Source: Morella rubra
Lineage: Eukaryota; Streptophyta; Magnoliopsida; Fagales; Myricaceae
NCBI GenBank assembly: GCA_003952965.2
Contig: CM025854.1
Coordinates: 7,283,671 to 7,347,670 of the forward strand
Direction: 5' to 3'
DNA: 64,000 bases
Shown here in pieces: positions 33,071-45,818 of this stretch. The position numbers were made by a program, and so were the translations under genes. The notes under the pieces were generated by a model. It was not told the DNA's origin, did no database searches, and saw only the letters and a program-made list of their open reading frames with translations. Positions within the stretch are counted from its first letter, which is position 1. Every line of letters starts with the position of its first letter.

Positions 33071-35608
33071 ACATGGCTCTTGAATGATTGCTGGCAGTGG
33101 AACTTTAATGCTTTTCTCTGTTAAAGTATAAGTAACAGAAGTTGTTAAAAAAACGGAGTACTGATGAAGCTGGATAGTCATGTAACTCATAATATCTATC
33201 AATAATTGTATTTCCAACTATAATTTCTTGATTAGAAAATTATTATTTTACAATTGGACATTTGAAGATGCACCAAATTTGATTAACTTGGGTTGTAAAA
33301 TATTTCTGTGACGTAAATGTGATTTTGATAGGCATTCTTTTTGAAGACTAAAACAAAATGCTTTTTTTGATTAGAGTTAATGGCTCTAAAAGCAAAATTT
33401 GACCTAGACATAAAAGAACAATAATTGAACCAAAAGCAAAAATCCTAACCATTGCATATCATATGGATAATCAACCAGCTTCTTTTAATAATTTATATGA
33501 GTATATATAGGCGGAGGTCCTAATAAGTTATAAGCTCATTTCAATTAATTTTTTGGGTAAACATCATAATAGCCACCATAGTTATGGGTTTCTCCCCCAA
33601 GTGCCAATTTATCTAATTATGCCCCACAAATTGAAAAAAAAATTAATTAATTATCTGCAGTTCAATTTGACGGTTAAATTAAACCAAAGTGATATAGACT
33701 GACTTTCGATAAAATCTTAACAAAATAAAAAATAAACGTAAATAGAAAATAAAATAAAAATAATTTTATTATTTATTTTGTAACTGGGATGTAATTAGAT
33801 AAATTGAAACTTGATGTACATTTTTTTTTAGATAGTTTTCCTGGGCAAAAATTGTTCTTTCAATCCCACAATTTGAGACCATAACTTTCAAAACTATCAA
33901 TCTTCGGTCTAAATAGGCGTTAATAGAAAATTCTGCAAAATGATCGAAATGCCCTCCTAAAGCTAAATTTTAATAAATAAATAAAAATTTAAGAAATAAA
34001 TAAAATAAATAGATTATTGAAATAGAGTTTCAATAGTTTATTTAAAAAATATTAATTTTTTAAAATATCATTTTTATTTATGAATTCTTTAATTTTTAAT
34101 TTTTTTCGAGGGGCATTTTGGTCATTTTTTATATTTTCCGTCTGATTAGACTGGAGTCTTAAATTGTTAGATTGAAAATTATGGGAGCTATTTAATTTTT
34201 ATCCCAATATAGGAGACTAACTATGACTTTGTCCCAACATAGAGCGGTAACTTATATCATATTGAAGCTGAAATACGAGGATTAGGCACAGGAACATAAA
34301 TCTCCAACTCGAATTCTACGGTGGCTTGAATCTTTCTATGAAGATTACAAATCCTGTTATGGTGATGACGTGCAACAATCACTTGACACCAGAGACATAA
34401 AAACAGAAAGAGTATTCCAAAAATTATGGCTTATCGAAGACAATGGAAGTTCGGTACCATGTGACAGAAGACAGAGAAGAATATTTTTGGATTTCATTGC
34501 AGAATATTGTGTACAGAGTGTAATATATACATACAAGCTTGCGTAGCCGCCTAGGTTCAAGATTCTCGGGTATTGTGTCGAGCATCCAGTGTGCGTAAGA
34601 GAAAATTCGAGAAATCTGCATCAGTCGGGCAGAACTAACTTCCTCAATTACAACAAAGTCGCAGCAATCCTTAAAGAAATCTGGTAATGCCAGCTTTGAC
34701 CTTATGCTAAGAGTTTGCTCATCGGGATCATGAGTAATCAATATCCCTCCGCGAGTTCAGTGGGGCAGGAGCAACAACGAGACTCGAGCGAAACTGATGG
34801 AACTGAGTAGAGACAAGGGGTTTGATGAAGAAATCAACGATATGGTCTTTCGTAGAAAGAAAGTCAAGGTGGAGGGGCTGTAATGCAGGGAAAAGATTCT
34901 GTAAAAATTTAGAAAGATACGGAAGAAAATTGCTTCAAAAGCACAACAGTGTTGCTTTCCTTAAATGATATTTACCCCACCAGTTTGTGCACAAGGTAAG
35001 TCAAATTCGTTTAGGATACAATAGAGCCAGGATTTTAGAGATCCATTCTACAAAATGTGTAGCACAACTCACGAAAAATGTACGTTCAACCTTTGATAGT
35101 TTCAAACAGTTTACATTTAAAATGGAGGCAGTTACTTAACCAAACGACGTGCAGTTTAAATCCAAACAACTATCCATGATTAGATAACTAACCATACGGA
35201 TTTAAACGATAAATAAAATCCACCGTTGATTTTCATCAAAGCTAAAATAAATGCGATCTGACCATCCGATCAAAAGACCAAAAATACACGGCTCAGATCC
35301 TCGCTCTTGTGCTAAGTGCCAAAAAGCGCCCTTGCGTGCATGTGGTGCCCCATAGACTCCATGTCTTGCACTATATATACATGCTAAAGCTCTCCAATAA
35401 TAAATGCAATCTAAAGTAGGAGTTCTCATGTGGGACACTTTAATAAACTCCCAATCTCAAAATATAATATATAATAATAATAAGTTTGAAAACACTTTAA
35501 CAGATTCGGTTCTAAGAGTCTTTCTTTCAAGAGGCTACAAGTAGCTTTCAAGTTGTATAAACACATTGATGGTTACAATCTGCTATCTCATTTAACGAGG
35601 TGATACAA
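33071..35608. repeat. second, error-rich pass over the MITE region within copy A
   Basis: Repeats about 29,495-32,330 (MITE 2, MITE 3, the minus-strand Copia tail at 34,738-34,914) but with dozens of 1-20 base deletions, for example in MITE 3, whose arms are shortened. The part carrying the Copia tail is almost unchanged. The deletions cluster in low-complexity and AT-rich parts, as with uncorrected long-read filling. Confidence 0.65.
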
Positions 35609-37038
35609 GTTTGGCTTGACTCAGTTTGGTGATAGCTAAACTAAGCCATTTTTTTTTCTTTCACTTTTAAACTATACGTTCCCCTTTCCTTGTGAAGAAA
35701 ATAAAGCTGCAACTCATGAAGGAGCAAGAGGTACGCTGACTCAAGAGCGAGAAGATAGAGATTTTGAAATGAAGAAGAAACATCAGGAGTGAAATGTTAC
35801 GTGTAATATGTTGTAACCATAGAATAGAATATTCTTTTTTTGCTTTTTGTCATAACGGCTTATGAAGGCTGTTATTCCCGCGCTCTGTTATTGGAGCAAA
35901 GTGTATACATGGGGCTGCTGCCTTGTATTTCTTTTTAACGCAATGTACAGAATTTTCCTAATTGTTCTTAATTTGATATGGTATTATACTCTCTTAGTCG
36001 AGAATTTTTTCATCGCCTGTTATTCCTAGCAATTGTCATGTTCTTCCGATCCTCCTCCCACCAACACTTCCTCAAAGGATGATCATTCTTCCAATTCTAT
36101 TTTCTCCACTATGGTGAGAGTCCCGACTCTGTTCTAGTTTCGCAACTTCTTCTTATTTTCTCCACTATGTTGATTACTCTAGAGGCCAAAAATAAGCTCG
36201 GTTTCCTTGATGGGTCTCTTCCCCGTCTGCCTCCCACCGATGCTCTATTTGGTGCTTGGTGCCGCTCCAACACTACGGTGTTTTCCTGGATTATCAATGT
36301 TGTTTCTAAAGAAATTGCTGCTGGTGTTATTTATATCAGTGATGCTAAAGATGTTGGAGTGTGAGATCGTTTCTCTCAAGCCAATAGGCCTCGCTCAACC
36401 ACAAAAACAGATTGCTTCTCTCACTCAAGGATGCTGCCTACTTCACAATCTTAAGGGGTTGGGGGATGAGTTGCACAATTATCAGCCTCTTCCTAGCTGC
36501 TCTTGTGGCTGCCGATCTTGCAACTGGTTGCTGAATCCCAACAATCTGAGTATGTTGGACTTTTTTATAGGATTAAATGAATCCTTCACTCAATTGCGTG
36601 CTTAGATTTTACTGTCTGTTTCCTTAGTTCTCCAAGAAGAACGGTAGAGAGGGATTACTGTCACCCCTCCTGTTGAGTCCATTGCTGATAGGGATCTTGA
36701 CAGTTACAATTTCGAATTTCTCTGCCAATTTGACTCCAGACTTAAGTCAAATTTATTTAAATTTCGTATTTCAAATTTTTGTATTTCCTGTTGATTGTTA
36801 GGTAGTGTTTATCCAAGTTTGTTTAACATGTTATTTGAATTCCATGTTTTTATAACCTTCTAGTTTATAAAGGAGGAGTTGATGAATCAATAAAGGCAGA
36901 GAAAGATTAATAAATTTAAATTTGTTTGAAGTGAGACGCTTCCTATTTTGGTGAGACAACAAACATGAGTGTGTGATGAGCCACTCATTCTTTATCTTTA
37001 TCCTATTAAAATTAAAAACATTAATCCCATTACCCTGG

Positions 37039-37108
37039 GCGGATAGCGGGAATTGAACCCGCATCTTCTCCTTGGCAAAGAGAAATTTTACCATTCAACT
37101 ATATCCAC
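37039..37108 (-). tRNA. trnG-GCC: plastid-type tRNA-Gly(GCC), inserted copy in block A
   Basis: A complete 70-base cloverleaf on the minus strand: acceptor GTGGATA/TATCCGC, anticodon loop TTGCCAA with GCC, T arm GCGGG-TTCAATT-CCCGC. It closely matches plastid trnG-GCC, except that the second base gives a G-U pair in the acceptor. As nuclear plastid-derived DNA (NUPT) inside a retrotransposon, it is most likely not functional. Confidence 0.8.
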
Positions 37109-37331
37109 TTGTTCTTGATACACAACGTAATGTATGCACCATTTTTGTGCATAGCTAGGCCAGATACTCTTTTTTTTTTTTTTCAGAGTAATTGCAATTT
37201 TTTTTTTCGTTTAATAAAAAGTTCATTTTTGAATTTGGATTAGTTAAAAATTCTTATTATTTTATTCTAATTAATATTAGTTAATATTAGAATAAAATAA
37301 TTCCATTGGTTCCCTTGCATCAATTGCTTTT

Positions 37332-37949
37332 TTGAGAAAGCAATTTCAAGGTCTTCCCAGACAGTTCACTTTTCGAGGAAAGGAATGCCCACAATGTAGC
37401 CATTGTGGCAATCTTGGTCATACTATCGATAAATGCTATAAACTTATTGGGTATCCTTCTAGTTATCACAATAAGAACAAATTTCCAGCATCTGCTGCTA
37501 ATGTCATTGGATCTGGTTCAAATTATGCTGATGCACTCTTTAAACTAGTTGCTCTTTTTATGACAGCTTCTTCTACTTCGTTGCCTTTCACTCCTGAGCA
37601 GTGTCAGCAGCTCCTTTCTCTCCTCAACACTCAGTTTGTTCAACCTAAAGGACTTGCAATTTCAGCTGCCAATTTGGTACATTCCTACAATGTCTTAGGT
37701 AGTAACTGTTCTCTGTCCCTTTCTTTTCTCTCTCAAACTTGGATTATCGATACTGGTGCCTTTAACCACATGATTAATTCCGTTAGCCTTTTTTCTTATG
37801 ATATTAAAAAATGTCAGTCTAATGTGAGCCTCCCTGATGGTCAGTCAGTCATAGTTTTTCACATTGGTACCGTTTATTTATCTCCTTCTTTAGTTCTTAA
37901 AAATGTTCTATGTGTGACCAAGTTTTCCTTTCAACTTGATTTAGACTGA
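37332..37949 (+). pseudogene. Copia gag zinc knuckle and protease, copy A
   Basis: Carries the CX2CX4HX4C knuckle CSHCGNLGHTIDKC and the aspartic protease motif WIIDTGAFNHM. It leaves the frame seen in copies B and C near 37,915, where one extra base (gtgtGacc) shifts the reading frame. In B and C the frame continues to 251 codons. Confidence 0.8.
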
Positions 37950-38179
37950 CTTCCAATAAATCAGAAACTGACTACTTGGACCTTCCCTGTTAGATTTGTC
38001 TAACTTCTTTGGATGGTTACTCCTAGTTTGATTCAAGCTCCTTACTAATTGGAAGATGATTGGGCAGTGGCATAGACATGATCGGATATGACTTCTACGT
38101 TGAAATTGAAATCAGAAATCTAGACAAATGTTGATAGGACATTTACTTATTTGCCGATTTGCAGGTTGCTATCTTCTCA

Positions 38180-39740
38180 AACACTAATCTATCCAGGTAT
38201 ATACCTCATTCCCTTTCCAATTATATCTCCTATTCTAAATTCTCTTCTCCTCTTCATGCTTTCTCTCTTTGTCTTTCTACTATCTGTGAACCACAATTCT
38301 TCCATGAGGTTGTTGGTCACCCACATTGGCGTGAGCCCTTGTCCGTTGAGATTGCTGTCCTTGAGGCTAACCGTACTTAGGACATCACCACTTTGCCTGC
38401 CAGTAAGCACCCCATTGGTAAATAGGTGTATATACTAAAGCTTAAATCATATGGCTCCTTTGAGAGATATAAGGCCCGCTTGGTTGCCAAGGGCTACACA
38501 CAATGTGAAGGTTTTGATTATTGACAAAACCTTTTCTTCCTTTGCCAAAATGGTGACAATCCAGACTGTTCTTGCTTTGGCTACCATCAACAATTGACAT
38601 CTCTCCCAATTGGATGTCAACAATGCTTTTCTCCATGGAGAATAAACAGGTTTACATGAGTCTCCTTAAGCAGGGGGAGAAACATGTTTGTCGACTTCTC
38701 CTTAAGCAAGCCTCAAGGCAATGGTTTAGCAAATTCTCCACTACCTTGATTGCTCATGGCTTTGTTCAATCCACCCTTGACTATTCTCTATTTACAAGTC
38801 TGGATGGAGTCTTTTTATATCTCTCTTGGTATACGTGGATGACATTCTCATTGCATCCGATGATCCCCACGCAATTGCTGAATTGAAGCTCTTTTTAGAC
38901 AGTACATTCAAATTAAAGGATCTTGGTGTTCTCAAATATTTTTTAGGCATTGAAATAGAAAGATCAACCAAGGGAATTACTCTTTGCCAAAGAAAATATG
39001 CTCTGAAAATCTTGGAAGACAGTTGCATATTAGCAAGCAAAGTCCCAAAGTTTCCCATGGAGCAGAATATGAAGTTAAGTATCAGTGAAGGACCTTTGAT
39101 GACAAATCCTGAAGACTAATTGGGAGACTAATTTACTTAACAATAATCAGGCTAGACATTGCTTATTCAGTCGAAAAGCTCAGCCAATTCATGGATAAGC
39201 CACGAGATACACATTTTAAGACTGCTGTGCGAGTATTGCAGTTTATAAAAGGGACTCCAGGCCAAGGGATATTGTTGTCTGTTGCATGTGAGGTGCATTT
39301 GAAAGCCTTTTCAGAATCTGATTGGGTAGGGTGTGTAGATAGTAGGAGATCAGTAACTGGTTTTTGTGTTTTCCTTGGTGACTCATTGATCTCATGGAAA
39401 TTGAAGAAGCAATCAACAGTTTTACGATCATATACGGAGGCAGAATAGAGGTCTATGACATCCACTATGTGTGAGGTTATATGGATAATAGGATTACTCA
39501 AAGACTTGCATATATTTCACATAAAACCTGCTCTGTTGTTTTGTGATAAGTAGGTAGCTTTGCACATTACTGCAAACCCAGTCTTTCATGAAAGAACTAA
39601 GCAAATAGAGATCGATTGTCATATTGTAAGAGAAAAAGTGCAAGCTGGGATTATCAAGACTATGTATTTGAAAACCAATATGCAGCTCACTGATGTATTT
39701 ACTAAGGCACTCGACTTCATCAATTCAGCAGTTTAGTTGG
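38180..39740 (+). pseudogene. Copia reverse transcriptase and RNase H, copy A
   Basis: Contains the reverse-transcriptase active-site motif YVDD ([15 protein letters not shown], near 38,830) and RNase H text SRRSVTGFCVFLGDSLISW. It is interrupted by the same stops as copies B and C, so the damage predates the duplication of this text. Confidence 0.8.
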
Positions 39741-39949
39741 CAAGATAGGGGATTTTAAATATTTATGATGCAATCCAACTTGAAAGGGAGTGTGAAGAAA
39801 ATAAAGCTCAACTCATGAAGGAGCAAGAGGCACACTAACTCAAGAGCGAAAAGATAAAGATTTTGGAATGAAGAAGAAAGAGAAGGGGTGAAATGCTACG
39901 TGTAATCTGTTGTGACCATAGAATATAATGTCCTTTTTTTGCTTTATGT

Positions 39950-42880
39950 TAGGGGAAATTACACTTTGCACAAAGGGTTGACATACAGTCTTTTGATTTC
40001 GTGATTGAACTTTTGATTTCCGTCGATTGCCACCCCGTAGCCAATTTCTCCGTTAAGACTGACTGTATTAAGCGCACGTGTCGTCCACGTGAGGTGCTTA
40101 AAATTTTTCTCTCCATTTTGCCCTCCATTCTATCCGTTTAGAATTTAAAATTCGCATTTCCTTTCTTTTACCCAGCACCTACAAAGATCTGGAGTTCATC
40201 CCCTCCCTAAAGACATTGCTGAGCCTTAGCAGTGCTTAAAATCCAGAAGAAATGACATCACACTGGTAATGCTTTTGCATTTTTCCCTCTCATTGCTCTG
40301 TACGTTTCTTAAATGTTTTTGGTCTCCTTCATGGAAAGTGTATTTTCTATGAAGGAGACTTTAACTGGATTTAGTAGCTAGTTTCTTATACCTTTCCCGA
40401 GGTTTCGATGGAGATGTTAAGCGAACCATAGCAGCTTTTTAGAACTGTTCCTTCTGCAATATATCAAAAACTGATTGGAGATGGAGAGTATCAAAAAAAC
40501 CAGTCATGGCTAGCTAAACAAAGAAATATAGGGGTTAAAAATTAATCAACTACCCAATATATACAATAGGATATACAATATATATAGCAGCTGATGTTTC
40601 TAGTCCAATATAACTTACAAAAATTAATGCATGTCATAAAGGGAATGTACTTGAGACTTAGAAGGTAAATACTAGTATGATGAAGAAGAAGGCAGAGAAG
40701 AGGAGGAGAAGAAGCAACAAGACGTGTAGGAGGAGAAATTGCCAAGGAGAGGACTGAGTTGAGTTGAGTTAAGTGAGGGTGGTGAAAGGGTTCAATATAT
40801 AGGAGATGAGAAGTGGGATTTTATGAATCAATGAGAATGATGTCATTTTCAAAGTAAATATATCATTGACACTCACCAAATTTTTTTGTTTTTATTCAAA
40901 GGGGGGGAAAAATATAGAGAGAGATTATTATTAGTCGAATAAGAAGGAAAGGTCAGTTTGGAAGAGAATATGTGCCACAAATTGGGTCATTAATTTCTTC
41001 CATGAAATTTTTCCTAGTCCAGTTTTGTTTCCTAATGACAATGACTTCATCTTTGTGTGTTTCTCATATACATATATATATTGATCATAATTACTAGTCA
41101 TCATGTCCATTTTTAGATTTTCTTGGTAAATATTGTTCCTATTTGTGAAGAATAACTAATTTCGTCAATAAGCATTATGAGCAGTTACTGAATAAGTCTT
41201 AGTATAGTTATGACCTAAGTCTTTTTCAAATGCTTAACTAGTAGCCAATACTAATTCTTTCTAATTGAGTTCTAATGGTTATGTGTGCTTCATTTTCACA
41301 TGTTTTTTAAGCAATTCACCTGCATCACCAAGTACTGCAAGTTCGGTGACAAGCATAGGTGGAGATTGAACTAAAATTCCTATTTATTACTGTAGTGTTG
41401 AATCTTGCCTGAAGATTGCCTACACATAAGCAAATTTTGGCATAAGGTTTTTTAGTTGTGTGAACCACAAGGTAATACCTTGTATATGTAGTTTTAGTAC
41501 GTATGTTTATTATTGCGCTGAAATGTTTATACATGATATGAATGCAGTTTGGGAGATCATGCAGGTTTTTCATGTGGTTTGATTCTCCTATATGTGTCCA
41601 TGGAAGGAGGGTTTCAAGTCGTATTCGGGAGAGGCACGAAAGGACGCATATAGAGTTTGAAATAGAAAGTCATCTAAAAACAAAAGAGGATGAGTATGCG
41701 AAGTGCCCTGCAATGATGGAGGAGGAGTATAAGAAGCACACTGTAAGGATGGAGGAGGAGTATGTGAAACGCAATGCAATGATGGAACGCAATATGGCAC
41801 GGCTCCGCTTAGAGTTGGTTTCCACAAAATATAGTCACAATGAAGAGAAGAAATTCTATAGGAGGATGTTGACTTTCTCATGGATGTTGATTGTTTTATT
41901 GTTGTTGCCTTCTATGTATGTTACAAAAAAAGAAGTGGGTGTTTCTCTACCATTGGCACCATAAACTGAAGTTTGAATTTAGTCATATAATTGCCTTGAA
42001 GGCATTATTTGTATTTTCAGCATTATTGACATATGTATGTTGGGAAAAATACTATTCCTTCTTTGCAGAATAACGTGAGAAACGAAAATAAGAAAAATAA
42101 GAAATAAGCAATTGCATGACACAGAGATTTATGCGGTTCCCTCAATGTGAGATATGTCCACAGAGTTGTAGAGATTTTACTATTGTAGATCAAAGCAAAA
42201 GGAGACAGCCGTCATACATAAAGCAGCATAAAAGGACAAAGCTTTTCTGACATCATAAAACCCTAACCCTGAGTGCTACATATAAAGAACCCCCACTTGA
42301 CGAGCTACCGGATTTCCTTCCAACTTACCCCACTAATCTTCCAGACCTTCGATGCAGCCTAGATCCAATCGAAGATAACGGCTGTGATGCACTTGTTGGT
42401 CTGCTCTTTGTTCGCTTTATGACAACAACTGTAGGCTGAGATGCAACCTCGTTTACTGGAGTTTGAGGCGCTGCAGGTTGTGGTATAGTCCGAGGGGCTA
42501 CAGGTGGTGGTGGTATAGTTTTTGTTGATTTTCCTCCACTTCCTGTTCTTGCTGCAGAAGGTTAACTTAATACATTTTCTTCATTCTACAAACATGATAC
42601 AAAAAGCACCCATAGTTAAAAAAATCACGAAGTTCAAACAAATGGGTCATAAAAACCTGAATAAACCTGAGATTCCAAGAGACTTGGAAAGGAACCTGCT
42701 AGGATGGTTCCTTTCCATTTTGCTTGCTGGTCTCTCGTAATAGCCGAACAGGATTTGCAATGTTGATTGACCACATATTCAATGATCTAAGTTCGAGGCA
42801 AGGGTTTCTAAGAGTGTTGTTCCATACTTTTTGAATCCTAATTCAATCTGTAAATGCTAATCCTTTCTCTCACCGCAACA
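39950..42880. other. DNA downstream of the Copia element, copy A
   Basis: Begins with a truncated and rearranged form of a TIR-like sequence (ggggaaattacactttgca) that is intact in copies B and C. It holds the GRF-like fragment at 41,542 and an LTR-like stretch near 42,110-42,180 (gacacagagatttatgcggttccctc). A minus-strand frame open from about 42,560 to a stop at 42,325 is rich in proline and threonine and may be the last exon of an unrecognised protein. Confidence 0.4.
41542..41964 (+). pseudogene. GRF-type zinc-finger-like fragment with coiled coil and membrane tail, copy A
   Basis: The frame (140 codons) begins FGRSCRFFMWFDSPIC, resembling the second half of a GRF zinc finger ('..C.FF.W.D...'). 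It continues as a charged, methionine- and glutamate-rich coiled coil and ends with one hydrophobic segment (MLTFSWMLIVLLLLPSMYV), the usual plan of small plant GRF proteins. A splice acceptor (aatgcag) sits at 41,541-41,547, so this may be a last exon. The first half of the finger was not found upstream; hence a fragment or pseudogene. Confidence 0.45.
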
Positions 42881-43027
42881 NNNNNNNNNNNNNNNNNNNN
42901 NNNNNNNNNNNNNNNNNNNNNNNNNNNNNNNNNNNNNNNNNNNNNNNNNNNNNNNNNNNNNNNNNNNNNNNNNNNNNNNNNNNNNNNNNNNNNNNNNNNN
43001 NNNNNNNNNNNNNNNNNNNNNNNNNNN
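42881..43027. other. assembly gap, 147 N
   Basis: A run of 147 undetermined bases. On the right, sequence resumes inside a second copy of the VIP3 intron. Confidence 0.99.
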
Positions 43028-44119
43028 TGCCAGCTTCTTAATTCCATTCTAGAACTATGGAAATCTTTGAAGACCTATAGAACTGACATTAGCAGGCTAC
43101 GGTCAATTTTGGAGGCCTTTGGCTCTATCATCAGTAATCTTAGAAGCTTTTCTACTGCAAGAATTGAAATTATCATCTATTCCTTCGTCGATTGAATCTG
43201 CGAGTTGTCCTTTGTATAGAAAAGCAACGTATTTTATGTATAAATTTGTAATTCTAGTTTGTGCTTTTTTGTTCTTGAATAGAGGTTTTGTTTCTGTAAC
43301 ATGTTCAAACTTTTTGAAAAGCAGATGCCTAAATAATTCTCTATTCAAGAAGTATTCTTTATTTAAAGAACATGTGTATGTAACAAGTACGAGAATAATG
43401 AGCATAGATAGCAGTCTCATTTCCAGCCCATTCAAACCAAGCAGTGTAGAACATAATGCTTACACTCTAGGCTAGCTCGCATGCAAATCATCAATGTCTC
43501 TCTTCTTGGAGCTCAATTTCTATTGAGACATCTCTAATCTTGGCTTGGAGGAAGACTTGACCACTTCCCCCCTGTTCTCAAGTAGCCATGCAATGGAAAT
43601 GTCTAAAAGAGAGATGATGATGTTAAACAGCATGCGTGTTGTTATGGCTTCGAAATGGTCCTAGTGGTCTCAAATGTGTGGATAATTTAGAATGCCTTGC
43701 AGCTGCTTCAAAATAACTACTTTTTCTCTGTTGGAGAATGTTCAAAGATGCACTCTTTTATTTGTTCTGGTTTTTTTTTTTTGGGTTCGGGGGAGGGAGG
43801 AAGGGAAGAGAGGAGGGAGGGCGGAAGAGTGGGGATGGTTCCTAGTTTTTCTTCACACAGTGGATTAGTTTTATCTGCTTATGGAAATAAAGCTACCTAT
43901 GAAACCATGTTGCTATTCTTTCTTGTCTACTCTACAAATATGGTTGGCTTCCTGAATGGTTTGCTTCTGCAAATTGTGCGGAAGATATGCAACCATGTAT
44001 TTAAAAGATGAAACTACTTTTATTCTTAACAAATCCTTGAAGAAAAATGGAGACTGCAATGTCCATCACCTTGTTTTGAATGTTAGTGCAGACTTATGCG
44101 AAAAGTATCTCTCTTTCAG

Positions 44120-44746
44120 GGTTCCACTCTAGCTGTCGCTGGTGGGGGTAGTGCATCAATCAAGCTTTGGGACACTGCCACGTGGGACTTGATTGCCACT
44201 CTACCTATTCCTCGTTCAGAAGGTCCCAAGACCTCTGATAAAAGTGGCAGCAAGAAGTTTGTCCTATCAGTTGCTTGGAGTCCTGATGGGAAGCGACTTG
44301 CTTGTGGTTCAATGGATGGCACCATCTCCATTTTTGATGTAGCCCGTGCCAAATTTTTACACCACCTGGAAGGGCACTTTATGCCGGTAAGGTCCTTGGT
44401 GTACTCCCCGATTGAACCACGGCTACTCTTTTCAGCGTCAGATGATATGCATGTGCACATGTATGATGCTGAAGGGAAATCCCTGGTTGGAGCCATGACA
44501 GGTCATGGAAGTTGGGTATTGAGTGTGGATGTTAGCCCTGATGGGGCGGCTATTGCAACAGGCTCAAGTGACGCAACTGTGCGGCTCTGGGATATTTCTA
44601 TGAGGGCTGCTGTGCAGACAATGAGTAATCATACAGACCTGGTTTGGGGAGTGGCATTTCGACCGCCAGGAGGAATCGGTGTTCGGACTGGTCGGCTTGC
44701 TAGTGTGTCAGATGATAAGAGCATATCACTGTACGACTATTCCTAA
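44120..44746 (+). pseudogene. VIP3: VIP3 exon 2 only, second copy
   Basis: Identical in translation to VIP3 exon 2 at 27,732-28,358 (208 residues and stop), with the same acceptor and 1.09 kb of the same intron in front. Exon 1 is absent because the N gap begins upstream. It is not an independent gene as it stands: either a haplotype duplicate or a gene whose first exon is lost in the gap. Confidence 0.85.
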
Positions 44747-45294
44747 GTAGCATGTGGACAGTGTATGGCACTCAGGTTTGTGTTGGTAGAAGTAGTTACT
44801 AACTTCTTTTGCTGCTGTTTTATGATATTGATCTCAAGAAAATATTATTTTTTGTTTTTTTCTAAGCATCTCAAGAAAATATTCGGTTTGCTTGTTTGGT
44901 CTTCTGATCGACCATTTTTACGTTTAAACTGCAATGTGCTTGAGTGGGAAGTTTATTCGGGCTATTTCACAATGTCCAAGGCGCAGACCTTGCTATATAT
45001 CATCAGATTCCCAAGCCTCTGTTTGAATTACGATTTTTACCAATAGTTGGTAGAATTAGCGAGATTGTTGGCTGAAATGAATTTAAGAAACCAATTTAGG
45101 GGAACTCAAGAGAAAATTCGATCAAACAAAGGAATTCAGAAAGTTGAACTATGCTTACATGCCTAACTGAAGCAAAGTCACCTTTGGTTAACTCCACTGA
45201 AGCTAAAATCACGGAAGAATTGTTGTTTATACAGAATTGAACAATGATCAGTAGCACCAAGATCTATTATACAAGATAAAGAGAAAAAAAATAA

Positions 45295-45818
45295 GGCTTA
45301 ATTAGTCCACTAGTCTTTGAGATATGACCGAATTTCAAATTGGTTTTTAAAGTTTATTTCGTCTTAAACTAATCATTGAGGAATTCTTCATGTTTGGTCA
45401 TTCCGTCAACTCTGTTGTCACTATTAATAAAAAAAATTTCACGTGACTAACAAAGATATATCATCACCAAACGCAAGTAGCTACGTGTTCCCAATTCACT
45501 CAAACTGTCAAGTTAGACTGATTGGTGTTAATTTAAAATCCACCTTGTATTGTCTATGCCACCTAGATTTAAAATGTTAGCTCAAAATGCTATGTTGGAC
45601 ATATTTTTTGTTATGACAACGCACTTCGAGTGACTTGGACTTACGTGGCTACTTTGATTGATAGTTATGTGTCTCTGTTAGTCACATGAGATTTATTCTA
45701 TTAATTGGGTCAACTGAATAGGCAAATTAACTACTTTAAGACAAAGGATTTCATAAAAACTAGTAAAGGAGTAAATAAACTTAAGGACTAGTTTGAGATC
45801 CGGTAATACTCTAGTGAC
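45295..45818. mobile_element. foldback MITE 1, copy B
   Basis: Same element as 28,917-29,429, differing by single-base indels such as attagtcCactag. Confidence 0.65.

Larger units (their letters stand above)
35691..39949 (+). mobile_element. Copia retrotransposon, copy A (damaged)
   Basis: 5' LTR about 35,691-35,971, 3' LTR 39,791-39,949 preceded by a purine tract (gaaagggag). Internal parts in order: gag start (36,060-36,600), plastid tRNA insertion (37,039-37,108), zinc knuckle and protease (37,332-37,949), reverse transcriptase (38,180-39,119), RNase H (39,120-39,740). Compared with copies B and C about 0.8 kb covering the integrase is missing near 38,135-38,165, and the flanks of that deletion carry extra inserted bases. 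It is clearly non-functional. Confidence 0.75.
26640..42880. repeat. large duplicated block, copy A
   Basis: Contains VIP3 exon 2, MITEs, a Copia element and downstream DNA, all recurring in copy B. The start matches 43,028 with a constant offset of about 16,388 across VIP3 exon 2. Internally it is rearranged: 26,640-32,903 runs parallel to copy B, 32,904-33,070 is an out-of-place piece of the Copia 5' region, and 33,071 onward goes back to the equivalent of about 29,495. After 32.3 kb there are many small deletions relative to B and C. Confidence 0.85.

Noticed and set aside
37039-37108. A functional nuclear tRNA-Gly gene
   Set aside because: The sequence is of plastid type, lies inside a dead retrotransposon and has a weakened acceptor stem. 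More likely an inserted organelle fragment.
41588-41881. Minus-strand repeated HTPPPSLQ frame as a repeat protein
   Set aside because: It is the antisense of the repeated EEEY/K coiled-coil codons of the GRF-like fragment.
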